A stretch of DNA of 64,000 bases from Gerris lacustris (GCA_951217055.1 OX578280.1:34353128-34417127), one strand, 5' to 3'. Counted from the stretch's first letter, positions 29,501-42,227 are shown. The notes: generated by a model not told the origin, from the letters alone. Made by a program: numbers and translations.

Positions 29501-32500
29501 GATCTTTAATATTGGAAAGTTTCATGTTTTTATCTCTTTTTATTCAAAAGTTATTGGAACCGTACAGAGTGACAGACAGACACGTGAACGAAACTATAAG
29601 GGTTTCTTTTTTTGGTTTTACCAACGAAACCCAAAGTTAAAAACTTAGCGAAACCTTAACTAAAAAGGATATTACTAACCTGAGATTAAGATCCTCAGAG
29701 AACTTTAGGCAGGCATAGATAAACTCTTTAACTTGAAGGTAAACAGAAGGCACTAAAGGAGAGAATGGGAATCTCTTAGGGAATTCCAGACTTGACTCCA
29801 AAACAGGATCTTCGTAGGGAAATGAATTCACAATAGACTCATATCCTTCTTGATTATTTACCTGAAAAATGTTTTACATATACATTCACAACAAAAAAAA
29901 CATTGTCGTTGTTTTAAAAAAACGAATTTGTTTTAGTTTTAGGTATATGAATTCAAAAATTCCAAGATTTGAATCCATTTTAGACATCAAGGAACAATTT
30001 TTGTCTGTGTGTTTGTTTGTCAACATTTCTTATTATCTTTTAAATCAAATTATAATTATTATTAACTACGGGAAACAGACAGTGAAAAATACACTCCTGT
30101 GCCCCGTTCAAATCCCGGCACAGGAGTGTATTTTTCACTGTCTGTTTCCCGTAGTTAATAATAATTATAATTTGATTTAAATTAAAATTTAACTTTCCGT
30201 AGTATGAAAACTACCAAAAACTTAAAAATTGAATTTCTTATTATCTTAAAAACTACCTAGTCTGATTTTTATTAAATTTAGATGGTATGTAATAATTAAC
30301 CCATTGTTGGTGCCATAAAATAAAATGGAATATGATCCTATTGAAAATCCAAACAGACCCAAACAACCACACTCTTAATTCCAAGTGGATTCCTATAATT
30401 TTATTCTTGAATATCGAAGTCCCTAATAATAGGACGCAAGCAAGATATGTGCCTCACTTTTTTAGATGATCACTGTATTTGAAGCTCATAAGAACTCCTT
30501 GAGATTCCAAACCAAAGACTCATTACTCATTGATTCTTGTTCCACTAATTATACATTTTAAAATTACATTTAAGGACAACTTCACATGTGAAGATAATAA
30601 TTTTGAATGAACTTCCAAGTATTAAAATTTACTAACAGTTTTAATGAAGAAACGCAAAGAAAAAAAGGCACTTCTTTAGATTGTTACTCCCCTTATAAAG
30701 AAAATAGAGAGGAGTAACAATCTAAAGAAGGTGTACGGAATGTTCTTCTTTAGACTGATACTCCCCTTATAAAAACAGAAGTGTGATATTCCTTTGTCTA
30801 AAAGTACATTGGACTAAACATCACTTTGTCTCAATAGTTGTTTAGTTACAGTCATTTATATTCTAAAAACACATGGGGGAGTAGCAATCAAAAGAAGTAC
30901 CAAAAAAAACCATATACTACTATAAAAATAAACAGAAAATATGTAAAACAATAAGTATTTAAAAAAAACCTCAATTGGTAAGAAATTTTCTTCTTCTAAT
31001 ATCTCTCTAAAAACAACAACCCATCGTTGCATCAAAACCTCGTTGTAGTGATCATGCATTTCCTGAAGAATCTCAAATATTTGGTTCACAGAATAGCCAT
31101 AGTTCTGAAAGTTAAAATAAATAAAAAATTAGAGACAGTTGTCAGCTATATATTTACTGATTATGGAAACATTCGTAATAAATAAATTTATTTTTTCCCA
31201 CTCCTTTAAAGGTACAAAAAGCAAAACACTAGTATAACTCATTGTATAATTTACAGAAAAGCAAAAAAAAATTGATGGCGAAGCTATTTGAATCCTAATG
31301 TTTTTAAGGAATTATTTGATCAAGATTAACAATGTCTAATAATAATATTTTAGAGTTTTGCGTTCATCGCAGTTATTAAATTTATTCAGGAAAGGAAAAT
31401 CAAATTGAGTTACACATTCAAAATAATTCTTTTTTAATCTAAGTGAAATCTGTCATTATCTAATGAACTTTCATAACACTATACTCTTACCATTTTAAAT
31501 TAAAAATATTTAACACAAAATAGTACCCACAACTAAATGAGAGTATGTCCTCTATTCCCAGTAGATTTACTTAAATTATCAGACATTTTCTAGCTCTTAA
31601 TATCCTTGAGTTGGAAACAAAATTAAATACAGCAAATGCAACATAATCTTCAGCTGTTTAAAATTCAGAGTGATCCAACTACATTGTTTTAGCTTTTAGA
31701 GTTTTTCTTTCCAATAATAAATTTAAAAGCATTATTTCCAATCTATTTAAACACAGTTTAATTTTTTAATTTGAGTTTATTTAAAAAAAAAATATCATTA
31801 CCCTCAAAGTAGATATAGTAAGCATGATAAGGTTTTTAATTTGAAGCATAAGAGATGCATCCGTGCAATACGCCTGGAAAAATAAATAATTATAATATAA
31901 GTACTTAACATCAATAATACATCAAAATCAATTCTTAATAAAATAAAAAGTTTATTTTTATGAAACCAAACAAGTCCAATAAATATTTTTAAAAAATGTT
32001 TCCTCCACAATTTTAGTAGAATCTTTAATTGATTTAGTACACCTTCTTATTATGATAAGGTAACATAGCCCAATATAGTATATGATGTGATGAAAAGATA
32101 ATTTTTCAGGCATTGATTATTAATTACATCATAAGAGAAATATAGAGCACAAATAAATTTAACTATAATAAAAAAAATGAATTACTGTATGGGTACGAAG
32201 TGCCTTGACAATTTTATTAAGAGCCATATTCCATAGATCATCAAGGTATGTTCGAGTTATAAGGCTATTACCGGTATTGAATACATGATCTTCAACAACA
32301 AAGAAACCAACAATTGCTTGCAAATAACTCCTGTATCCATCTATGCTTTCATGCTGCAACAGAAAAAGTAATTATATAACAATATTTAGATAATTCATTC
32401 AATTTTATTTAAAATTTATTTTTAGGAATAACTGTTTTACGGAAAAAAATTGGAATAAAATCATTAAAACCATTTGTGAGGCATTAATGATTTAATTTAC

Positions 32501-35500
32501 AATGGTTTCAGTTTTGTAGTTCCATTATCTAAGCTTCAAAATGCTTCCACAGTTTAAACATAACAAAATTATCTGTGAACTGTTTTTAAGTTCAGACAAC
32601 AACCCATTAAGGTGTTAGTCTGTATTAACAAAAACCAGATCAATTTAAAAAAAAAGTATTTTTATTGTAGAACTAAATACTACAAAACTAACAGCCCTAA
32701 ACAAATATTAAAACATTTATCCACATCCTAACAAAGCCTGTTTAACTACACACGAGGTCTGCTCAGAATATAACCAAAATTAATTATTTTTATTGATCCA
32801 TGTCCACTTTCTCAGTGATGTTTTCACTTTGCAAAGCAGCCGTGGATAGCTTCATTTGAAATAGCCTAAAAAATCCAAGACGAATTTGCTTTAATGCCAT
32901 CAACAGTCTCAAAACGGCATCCTTCCAGCATTGATTTTAATCCATTGTGATGATTGAACTTTTGTCTCAATGTCATAGCCATAAACTAAGCTTTCGTTTC
33001 CTGTTATGCTCCTTTGCATTAATTTCTTTTCGTGATTGACTTGCTCAAGAAGTCGCTACAAAAATCCATTTGATTTTCTCTCTGCTGTTTGTCACCTCAC
33101 GAGGAATGAATTTTGCAGTAACTCAATGCTAGCAAATTTTTTAGTCAACATTTCATGGCTGACACAATTGAGATGCTAACCTCTTTTGCAATTTCAATGA
33201 CACCCACATTCACTCGAAGTCCAGGGTCGAGGGCCCTCCTCAATTGACAAACAACCACTTTCAAATTGGGGAAAACCATTCATAACATTATGCCTACCCC
33301 GGAGCATTATCTTCATAAGCTTGTCTCAAAAGTTGAAACATTTCTGTGAAAGTTTTCCTCAGCTTCACACAATTGCATCATTGCTCCCAAAAATTGCACA
33401 TTCCAAAAATCACTACTAACAATTAAACATGTTGCACTCAAATAACAATAACACAAAAACTAAATAAGATATCAACAATCCAAAAAAACGAGCTTACAGA
33501 GGTGGTTATGCGGAACAAAGTGCTGCCAACCACAGAACACTAAAAATCTCCATTGGCGTGTAATTCGAAATGTTCGGTTATTTTCTGAACAGACCTCGTA
33601 TTCTAACTTTGTAATTTAATAAACATAATTACAACCCAATTAAGATCTTAGGAATATTCACCACTATCAACATCAATCAAGAATTTAAGTGAGATGTGAA
33701 GGGCAAGTACTTTAGTTAGTGCTAAGTAAATAGAAAAACTGTTCTAAAGGCCCCTTACACTCTTGCCTTCTAATACTCCACTTTAAGCCATTGATTTTTT
33801 AATCATTGGCTATTTTATTTGATAATATTCCAGAGATACTATTAGTAGAAATCAGAACAAAGTATTGTAAATTACCATATTAGTAGGTGGTTGTAGCTCC
33901 AGGCATGCTTGCTCCGTTCTTTGCATTCGGTAGTATCTTTCAAAATCTTCTCTTAAGCCCATTACCGAGTAGATATGCTGACATCTATAGATAGGTGAAT
34001 AGTCAATCAGTTCTTGAGCTGAAAGGTCTTCCTCTACCTCTCCACCTTCTTCAATTGAGGTAGCAACCTCTCCTAAACCAAATTCAAAGAGTTAGGTAAA
34101 GTACAATGACATACATTGCTGTCATGGGCTAGTTATTTTCCTTAGACCAACTATTTTCCTTAAACTTAACTTCCTTGCAGCATAATTCAAGAATATTATT
34201 GATTAGCAAAATAATTTGATAATTAAAACGATAATTACACAGTAACAAGACATATATATTACAGAGCAATTTCACACAAAACTGAACAGATACTTTCTTC
34301 TCGTTAATTATTTTAAACTAATACATATAATTAAACTTTTACTATGTTATTTCTTGAATGTCTGGATTTTTATTACTTGTGGACTAATAAGATGATAGAC
34401 TAAGAATTCTAATATAATAATAGAACAAGTAACTCGATATTTCAATCAATAAATCAAACTTTATGATAGATATTATATTTACCTGTAAATGGATTAGGAG
34501 GAGGTGGAGCTCTTTTCTTCTTCTTCCTAGTAATGCCAGTATCACACACTATTTGTTCCGTTGTCTGAAAGAATACCGTAGAGTGGATCATAAATTTAAA
34601 ATATTAAAAAAAACAGTTGCATGAAAAACTTTAAATACTAATACCTACACATTTGCAGTCAGTCATTAAAATATTAGGCCTTTTACATTATTAAATTATA
34701 AATTAATTTAAAAAATTGGTCCGGGAAACTCTATCAAAACTTTAATACTGTAAACAGTAATACTGAGTTTAAATCACATAATATTTAATTTAATTAATTT
34801 ACTTAAACATATTTAAAAAGTGTTCAACAGGCAATTATTTACGTTTTGATGTTCAGCCTAAATTAGATTTATTTTCAACAATGTCTCGGAAACAAGATTA
34901 TTAATAAGTAGTGTATATTAATAGAGAAAGTGTTGTGTGAAGTAAATAAAAAGTGTAATTATTTTAAATATAAAGAACATTTCATCTAATAACTATTAAA
35001 ATTAAATTACATTAAAAAATATACATACAGGGATCAAAGAATTAAATATAACATTTATAAACAGCATCAAATAAATAATAAATAAAACATAACTTCAAGT
35101 CCTTAAGCCTTGTCCACACTAGTAGACATGTTGCGCGATTTTGGTCTCAGAGACATGTCTAGCGATTTGTCTATAGACATCGGCTGAGACAAACGGCGTC
35201 TAGGGTCTCATTGCTAGACCAAAATCGCATGTCTATGGTTTTCCATTCTAAATGGTAGACATGGTGCAACATTAGGCATGTTGCGCAACGTGTCTACAAG
35301 TGTGGACGCTAGACCTAGACCATAGACGGTCTCAGAAAATGTCTATAGACACGTTGCGAGACATTTCTGTAGACGGTCTATGAGACTGTCTACAGAAATG
35401 TCTCGCAACGTGTCTACTGGTGTGGACTAGGCTTAAACCCCAACAAATTAATTCATTTTAGTTCAACAACAAACAACAAAATATATAAATAACAACAAAA

Positions 35501-38500
35501 TTTATTAACAAACTGAAATATATTTTTAAAAAATTTTAAACTTACATGCTTCATTGCAACTTCGCCTATTTTTGGTGAGAATTTTCGGATCCGTTCTAGA
35601 AAATCTTTCAAATCATTTACTGAAGCTTCTTTGATGCTTTCCCTCAACCTAAGTGATACAAAAGAAGTTCCACAGTACAAGAACAATTATAAGCGAAAAT
35701 TTTGTGACTTAAATATCGTGGGCTTCGTGGAAGAACTCAAATTAGAGAAAATAATTCCAACATTTATTCAAGGCCCTTTTTGTCTTGTTAAAAAGAGATA
35801 TTAATAATATTAATACATTCACTATTATTGTTATAACGACTTAGGAAGTATTTCCACATGATACATAAAAAAAAAAAATTCAATTCTATGAAACAAACTC
35901 AATATTGTAACAAAAAAATATAATGAGTTCTTCAAGCAAGCCACAAGCCACGATATTGTAAAATAAATTTATTTTTTTTACTCAAGTTTTGACTTATTAA
36001 GAAAATTATAAAAATGAAAAATAACCCTTAAATCGAAATCTTTTTATTGTTACTTTTAAAGACCATTATAAATGAAGTTTTTTTTTCTTTTTAACTTGAA
36101 TTAGAACACAATCTATTCACCACAATAGTTATAGAGTAAAAATCAAAGTTGAGTTACAAGTAGAACACAATTCTGTTTTACAAAGATTTTATAGAATATA
36201 CTGATACACTCCAGTAACAATAATCAAAATTTCCTCGTTTAACTAATTTTCAGAATTTTTAACTAAACTATTTTCCAGACAACTATAAAATTAGCACAAT
36301 TTATTTATTTGTAAAACAAATGACTTTTATAAGTCAACATTTTAAAGAATTGAAAAATTTCTGATAATGAAAACAAAAACTTTTTTGCCTTCTCATAGAA
36401 AACAGTTGTTTTGTAATATATTTAACCACATTATTAACAGTTTAAGATATAATGTTTAAGATGATCTCAAAGATATTAAATCATTAAAATAAATAAAACA
36501 TACGTTGGAATGCTTTCTCTCATTTTCTGAGAAAAATTGTAGTTAGGCACTCTGGGTAAATGAAGGTGTTCAAGTTGTTCTAATGTTTTCAAAGCAGGAT
36601 AATATCTAAAAATTAAAATAACAATGCAATAATTAAGAAACATTATTAAAAAAAAAGAAATTATATTTTAATGTAACAGGATTTGAATATCAAGAGAGAT
36701 TACCTATCAGGTTATCAGTATAACACTCCTAATAAAATGTTTGGAAAAAATGTTCAATTTTGTACGTATTTTTGCTGATTCAGCAAAATGGGGCACCGCA
36801 AATTCATGATTTTCCGGACAGCAGACTAATTTTTGTTTTTAAGTTTCAACTCTGGGATTTCCACAGTTCAAAACTGTGGGAGTTATGCGTGGCACAGAAA
36901 GACAGACACAAACACAGACAGACATCCAGCTAAAAACCACTCAAATCGTCATAAAAACACCAAAAACGGATAATTTCTTTGAAATCTTGGTTTCGGATTT
37001 TATTGGCTTAAGAGAGCCAGCGTGGCCGTGTGGGTTAAACCACGTCTGCTCGGCCATCACTGAATCATGAGTGGAACGAGATGGGGTTCGATTCCTCGCC
37101 GAGACGCTCTGATTTATATGGCTCACTATTGATCATATCATACTTGCTTCGGCGGTACAATGTACATATGTATGATGTGTCAAGTGGCTGGAACTCTCTA
37201 CCGCGGGGCGTAAAAAGGGCCTAAGTGATGGCCTAATTGCAAAGTTTGAACGAGTGGTTCGTCCTACCCGTTCTAGTAGGAAGTACTAGACTACTACTAC
37301 TACTACTATTGGGTTAAAATAATCATTTTCCTTTATGTAAGGTAAGGAAAAGTAAAAAAGTAAATGTAAATATATAAAGTAAAACATTTTAACAGCAAAT
37401 TGAGGTATTTTCCACCCTTTTACAAGCAAGGAGAAAAAAACCGGTTGCCATGAATTTCCCAACAAGATGGTTGTTTTAATGTCAAATAACAATTTTGATT
37501 CTCACTGAAGATTGGGGATACTTACTACAATTATTTAATCAAATATTAATTAGTATTTATAATTTTACCTTTTTTCTTTCATCTGTTTTTGCAGTTTAGC
37601 ATATGTTGTTAAAACAGGAAGGCATAGAGTTAGGCTTTCAATAGCAGATGCTATGTTACTTTCAACTCTTCTTTCCTTAACTAATTCTTCCATCTTTTCT
37701 ATATTTTGAGCAGCAGATGCCTGCAATGCCGTGTTCATTTCTACCACCTCGGACTAAAATAAAAATAAAAAGGTTTTTGATGTTTAAACAAAAAAAAATT
37801 GAATTACTTTAGAGGGAGCAGGTGTAGAAGAATTATTACAGTTGTTATAATAATACATTACTTTATATTAATTATTAAATCATAAAAATAAAGTATAAAT
37901 CTTACATTAAGTTTGTTGGCTTGAGAGCGAACTTGAAGCAGCTCTCGAATTGAGTCAATAAAACCCTGGTAGTGGGCATTGCACATCTTTTCAATATCCT
38001 TATCATGGAGTTTGATCCTAGAATCAAGCTGATCCATAAAAGCATTTCCATCTTCTCCATCGTAGATGGCCCTAAACAATAAGAACAACCAATTGTTTAT
38101 TGAGATTTTACAGCCTTGTGGAAATAATATAAAATAAACGAGACTTTTGTGTAACATAACTTTTTGCTGTCATCAAATTATGACAAATGCAACGGAGCAT
38201 TAACCTATAACTTTGTGGGAGGTTTATGTTATTAAGGGGAGCCATCTGATGAAATAGGGTTTACTGTAGAGTTCTTAATCTGCACAATTATGCCTTAAAA
38301 TTGAGATTAAACTATTAGTCTAACTATGAATTATGTTATGCGCCTATAAAAATTAACAACACCAAGAACATTGTAATAAATAATAATAAACATTGATTCC
38401 TTCATTTTATTTCTTTGCTGTCCCCTTTAAATTATTATTCTATTTTTATTTGAATCTTCAGGATCTACATTTTGCAGGTTTGAAGGTATCCCAATTAAGA

Positions 38501-39926
38501 GATGAAATATCAACTTTTTTTAAAAAAAAATCGTCGCTATACTGAAAATGATTAATTATGGTTGAAAGCCTGCTTTGTTCAAATAAAGTTACTTTTGGAG
38601 GAGGGATATCACTTCTTATTCTTCATAGTGAACACCACTAGACTTGTTAATCAATTTTATATCCAAACAACACTTCAATTCCAGTTACACTTCAATAGTG
38701 TAATGTTTCCAAACAACACTAGTTAAACCAAATATATAATTTATAACCAACAAATGTATGTATTATAGGAAAAACTTACCAATTCTTGAAACCCTTAAGA
38801 GCAAAATTCATTTTAAAGTGGTTTTAATTACTAAACTGTCTTACATTTTGTGTTGCAGAATATCTCAAGCAGTTCCTTTAGGACTTAACTACCAATTTTT
38901 TTTTTGGTAGATAAGCAGAAAGCATAAGTTTATTTTATTTATAGAAAAATGAAGAATTGACAAAAAAGTTGCTTGAGACAATTTGGCTTTGGTCCAGTAC
39001 AGTTTAAAATAAAAATATATTTGTTAAGCGCATCCAAGTAATGTAGGAGGAGGCGATTAAAGTAGGTAAGAGCTACAATTATCTATAATGTGCCACTTAC
39101 TGGCTTATGTTAATGACTAGAAATGATTGAGATCTTCATGGTGTCTTCAAGTGCATTCTATTCACAGACTACTAGAACACTTTCCGAGGATAGACCAAGC
39201 AACAATATCCTGTCATTAAAACTGCAATAACTGTTTTTATTCTTATTCATGAGAAAAGTGCACTCGGTTGTCAACAACTGGCTCACTGGCAACAATTGGC
39301 TATAATTTACCCTACTCATAATTCATTTGCTGATCTACTTATTCATTGCTAAAATACTTATTTAAATAATATAAATACAGAATGCAATCCACAAACAAAT
39401 TCTTAATAAAAACAATAAGTATTTCATCCCAAAAAACAGCAATAATATTAATACCTTATAACTAAGGCAACTCTAGTGGTATCACTTGATTCAAGTTCAT
39501 TCAGCAAATGTTCATACTTAGATAGTTTCTTGTAATAAAATGACATTCTATATGTTTACCCAGTTAATACTTCACAACAATAAACATATCTATCTCTCAA
39601 ATCATTACGATTTTTATGAAAAAAACAAAAAGCCGAATGGGCGAAACCTCAATGAAAGCCAGGTTATGGGAACAGCAATAATTATTCAATTGATCAATAA
39701 AAGGGCCCAGTTCTGCCAAGCTCCAAGAACAGAGCAAAAGCTTTCGCCTTATATTAAAACGAGATTTACACAGAAGTTACGGTAGTTCAAAATATTAAGT
39801 TTAAATTTATTAATCATAGAAGAATGTTCACCTAAAAGTTGGACCCCAGTATTCATCTGAAGTTCCTTCGATTTCCTGCCGCCAAAGCTCAAACTTTGCT
39901 CTAGTAGAATCATTTCCATTGTCCAT
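26504..39926 (-). CDS. Sec15: Exocyst complex component 6 (Sec15), complete, 16 exons
   Basis: Exons, 5' to 3': 39832-39926, 37906-38071, 37569-37753, 36504-36605, 35546-35648, 34483-34564, 33876-34072, 32186-32353, 31802-31873, 30970-31104, 29680-29861, 28522-28713, 27748-27979, 27221-27362, 26933-27119, 26504-26627. They sum to 2364 bases, 787 codons plus TAA, near the roughly 800 residues usual in animals. All introns are GT-AG; the exon 10 donor (GTTTTT) is weak. The product aligns end to end with EXOC6 as I know it: AIYDGEDG, IEKMCNAHYQGF, CLPVL, YYPALKTLE, YSPIYRCQHIYSVMG, GFFVVEDH, KEFIYACLKFSEDL, RKSTNLLLTRT, DLIAFLRSTF, LRQLLDLF. An in-frame TAA at 39954-39956 with no ATG between supports the start. 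Sec15 is an exocyst subunit that tethers secretory vesicles to the plasma membrane; its C-terminal half (about residues 400-750 here) binds Rab11 or Rab8. Confidence 0.96.
26683..26801. repeat. Inverted repeat in the last Sec15 intron
   Basis: TTAAGAATTGCTGATCCTTTA on the left is answered by TAAAGGATCCACAATTCTTAA on the right, with ACCCTAA/TTAGGGT motifs just inside. It is probably a short MITE. It ends about 130 bases from the neighbouring exon. Confidence 0.6.
29270..29635 (+). repeat. Dispersed repeat family A, copy 2, in a Sec15 intron
   Basis: Same order of landmarks as at 21895-22135, including TCGCATGACGTCAGTTATCC upstream, GTGTGCGCGTCAAAACGATC, and ACTATAAGGGTTTC followed by CAACGAAACCC. 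It is antisense to Sec15 and ends 45 bases from the exon 11 donor side. Confidence 0.65.
30041..30180. repeat. Near-perfect hairpin with a tRNA T-arm-like apex
   Basis: Arms of about 60 bases run from TAAATCAAATTATAATTATT through GGGAAACAGACAGTG to their complement. The apex reads GTGCC..GTTCAAATCCCGGCAC, which contains a pol III B-box-like GTTCAAATCC. The sequence right after it (ACTTTCCGTAGTATGAAAAC) is the complement of sequence near 5320-5350. No complete tRNA is present. Confidence 0.7.
30660..30840 (-). repeat. Dispersed repeat with internal hairpin, copy 2
   Basis: It reads in reverse the block seen at 3018-3175: CTTCTTTAGATTGTTACTCC, GGAGTAACAATCTAAAGAAG and AAAGTACATTGGAC. It lies in the Sec15 intron between exons 10 and 11. 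Confidence 0.55.
32749..33600 (-). mobile_element. Internally deleted mariner-family transposon
   Basis: The ends CGAGGTCTGCTCAGAATATA and the complement TTCTGAACAGACCTCG are inverted repeats with a TA at the right edge and a mutated CA at the left. The minus strand retains broken pieces of a mariner transposase: an N-terminal piece near 33290-33370 (CVKLRKTFTEMFQLLRQAY) and a piece near 32935-33010 (ITGNESLVYGYD), where the family has ITGDESW around the second catalytic Asp; here that residue is Asn. Stops and deletions interrupt it, so it cannot be active. It lies in the Sec15 intron between exons 7 and 8, in the gene's own orientation. Confidence 0.8.
35103..35436. mobile_element. MITE with TTAA at both edges
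   Basis: The ends GCCTTGTCCACACTAGTAGA and TCTACTGGTGTGGACTAGGC are inverted repeats; TTAA is present on both sides (included in the coordinates). The interior is full of GTCTATAGACA and GTTGCGCAAC-type palindromic words. It lies in the Sec15 intron between exons 5 and 6. A TTAA duplication suggests a piggyBac-type enzyme, but TTA with a Harbinger-type enzyme is also possible. Confidence 0.7.
36780..36995 (+). repeat. Dispersed repeat with GACAGACA motif
   Basis: It contains ACAGAAAGACAGACAC followed by ACAGACAGACATCC and ends near TGGTTTCGGAT. It resembles in layout the GACAGACA-bearing repeats at 4060-4270 and family A, but the sequence is different. It lies just upstream of a SINE. Confidence 0.45.
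37013..37315 (+). mobile_element. tRNA-derived SINE with (CTA)n tail
   Basis: The head has an A-box-like TGGCCGTGTGGGTTAA and a B-box GGGTTCGATTCC at about 70 bases from the start, resembling a Leu/Ser-type tRNA. A body of about 190 bases follows and the element ends in (CTA)n at 37290-37308. It lies in the Sec15 intron between exons 3 and 4, antisense to the gene. Confidence 0.8.
38160..39830. other. First intron of Sec15
   Basis: Most of the intron between exons 1 and 2. No exon or complete mobile element seen apart from a short repeat piece near 38560-38595. Enhancers, if present, cannot be recognised by eye. Confidence 0.4.
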
Positions 39927-40503
39927 TTTAAATATTAATAAATAAAATTCAACTTAAAAAAATAAATAAGCAAAATAAAATAAAGTTAAACAGTTTCTTA
40001 TTAACTAAAAACTTAGTAGAATGTTATCAAATCAATGATAGTTTTTATCAATTTTTGAAGAATGAATCGATCAAGGTATCGATTTTTCATATGGTTATTC
40101 CGTTATTCCTATCGATTTTTATCTCAAAGATAATAAAATATATTTTTATTTATTTATTTATTTAGTTGTTTTAGGTGCATGACTACTGGGTTAAAGCACC
40201 TATACAATAGTTTGTTACAAGTACATGGTATAATTTATAAGTACAACTATTACCAATTACAATCCTGCATTACCTATTCTTGAAATAATTAACTAGCAGT
40301 AAAAAAAATAAAAAAATAAAAAAAAAATTAAAAGAATAAATAAATAAATTCACAAAAAATAAATAAATCATAAAAAAAAAAAAAATAATATTACAAAGTA
40401 AAACAAGATAGAAGTATGATAATTAAATGTCGCAATAGAAGTCGGCGTCCTGTAGGTAGCTTATCAGTCTAGTGAGCGTAGTCTGGTTGTCAGCTAAGGA
40501 TGG

Positions 40504-41865
40504 CCGTTAACTTGGAGTACAACATCGTCCGATTTGGCTCAAAGTGGTCTCATAATTTTTCACTATTTTTGCACATTTTTGAGACGCCAAGTATGAATTT
40601 TGCGACGCCTTTTAAATCGCGATTAATCGCATGTCAAAGTTGTGCTCCAAGTTAACGCTGGAGTACACCATCGTCCGATTTGGATCAAAGTGGTCTCAAA
40701 ATTTTGCACTATTTTTGCACATTTTTGGAACTCCAGAATGAATTTTGCGACGCCTTTTAAATCGCGATTAATCGCATGTCAAAGTTGTGCTCCAAGTTAA
40801 CGCTGGAGTACACCATCGTCCGATTTGGATCAAAGTGGTCTCAAAATTTTGCACTATTTTTGCACATTTTTGGAACTCCAGAATGAATTTTGCGACGCCT
40901 TTTAAATCGCGATTAATCGCAAGTCAAAGATGTGCTTCAAGTTATCGCTGGAGTACACCATAGTCCAATTTGGCTCAAAGTGGTCTCATAATTTTGCACT
41001 ATTTTTGCACATTTTTGAGACGCCAAGAATGAATTTTGCGACGCCTTTTAAATCGCGATTAATCGCAAGTCAAAGTTGTGCTTCAAGTTATCGCTGGAGT
41101 ACACCATCGTCCGATTTGGCTCAAAGTGGTCTCATAATTTTGCACTATTTTTGCACATTTTTGAGACGCAAAGAATGAATTTTGCGACGCCTTCTAAATC
41201 GCGATTAATTGCATGTCAAAGTTGTGCTCCAAGTTAACGCTGGAGTACACCATCGTCCGATTTGGATCAAAGTGGTCTCAAAATGTTGCACTATTTTTGC
41301 ACATTTTTGAGACGCCAAGAATGAATTTTGCGACGCCTTCTAAATCGCGATTAATCGCATGTCAAAGTTGCGCTCCAAGTTAACGCTGGAGTACACCATC
41401 GTCCGATTTGGCTCAAAGTGGTCTCATAATTTTGCACTATTTTTGAGACGCCAAGAATGAATTTTGCGACGCCTTTTAAATCGCGATTAATCGCATGTCA
41501 AAGTTGTGCTCCAAGTTAACGCTGGAGTACACCATCGTCCGATTTGGATCAAAGTGGTCTTAAAATTTTGCACTATTCTTGCACATTTTTGGGACGCCAA
41601 GAATGAATTTTGCGACGCCTTCTAAATCGCGATTAATCGCAAGTCAAAGATGTGCTTTAAGTTATCGCTGGAGTACACCATCGTCCAATTTGGCTCAAAG
41701 TGGTCTCATAATTTTGCACTATTTTTGCACATTTTTGTGATGCCACAAAGTATGAATTTTGCAACTTGTTTGATGCGTCGCAATTTACATTTTCACAGTC
41801 TACTTCAAGTTAATGCTGGAATCTCCATCAACCGATTTGGCCCAATGTAGTCTCAAAAATTGCTC
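40504..41865 (+). repeat. Tandem satellite, unit about 136-147 bp, about ten copies
   Basis: The unit runs GCTGGAGTACACCATCGTCC, GATTTGGATCAAAGTGGTCT, TTTTGCACTATTTTTGCACA, AATGAATTTTGCGACGCC, then AAATCGCGATTAATCGCATG. Copies start near 40516, 40673, 40809, 40951, 41098, 41245, 41391, 41527, 41674 and 41818; the first and last are most diverged. Nearly every unit has the palindrome GCGATTAATCGC. The frames of 66 and 82 codons here are repeats of each other and not genes. The array begins about 580 bases upstream of the Sec15 start codon. Confidence 0.92.
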
Positions 41866-42227
41866 TAATAATAATTATCTATAATCTTATTTCCATTTTC
41901 AAGCTAATAAAGCGGAGAATATAAAGTGATAGTAAGACAGAAATTGTCGTCATTTCTATGAAACTAGTGATGCGACGACTCCTTTATAATTTATTTCGAA
42001 GACAAAACATACGAGCATGGTTAGAGGTGTTAGAGGTATACTTCCCTAACCCCCTTTGCCTTTCTTCTTACTCCCTCTCTAACCTTTTATTGCTAATATC
42101 ACGATTGTGATTCTTTTATTTTAAATTAGTTTACACTACATAGTGGAACCAGTCCTTCTTCAGGTCTAAAAAATAATGTTTTTGTATAAAAGTTACTGGT
42201 GAAATATTGGGTTTATAAAAAAATAAT

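Noticed and set aside
35103..35436. Regulatory palindromes of Sec15
   Set aside because: The many GTCTATAGAC-type palindromes belong to the interior of a MITE with TTAA at both edges.
40504..41865. CRISPR array
   Set aside because: Units are full tandem copies without unique spacers, and the DNA is eukaryotic.
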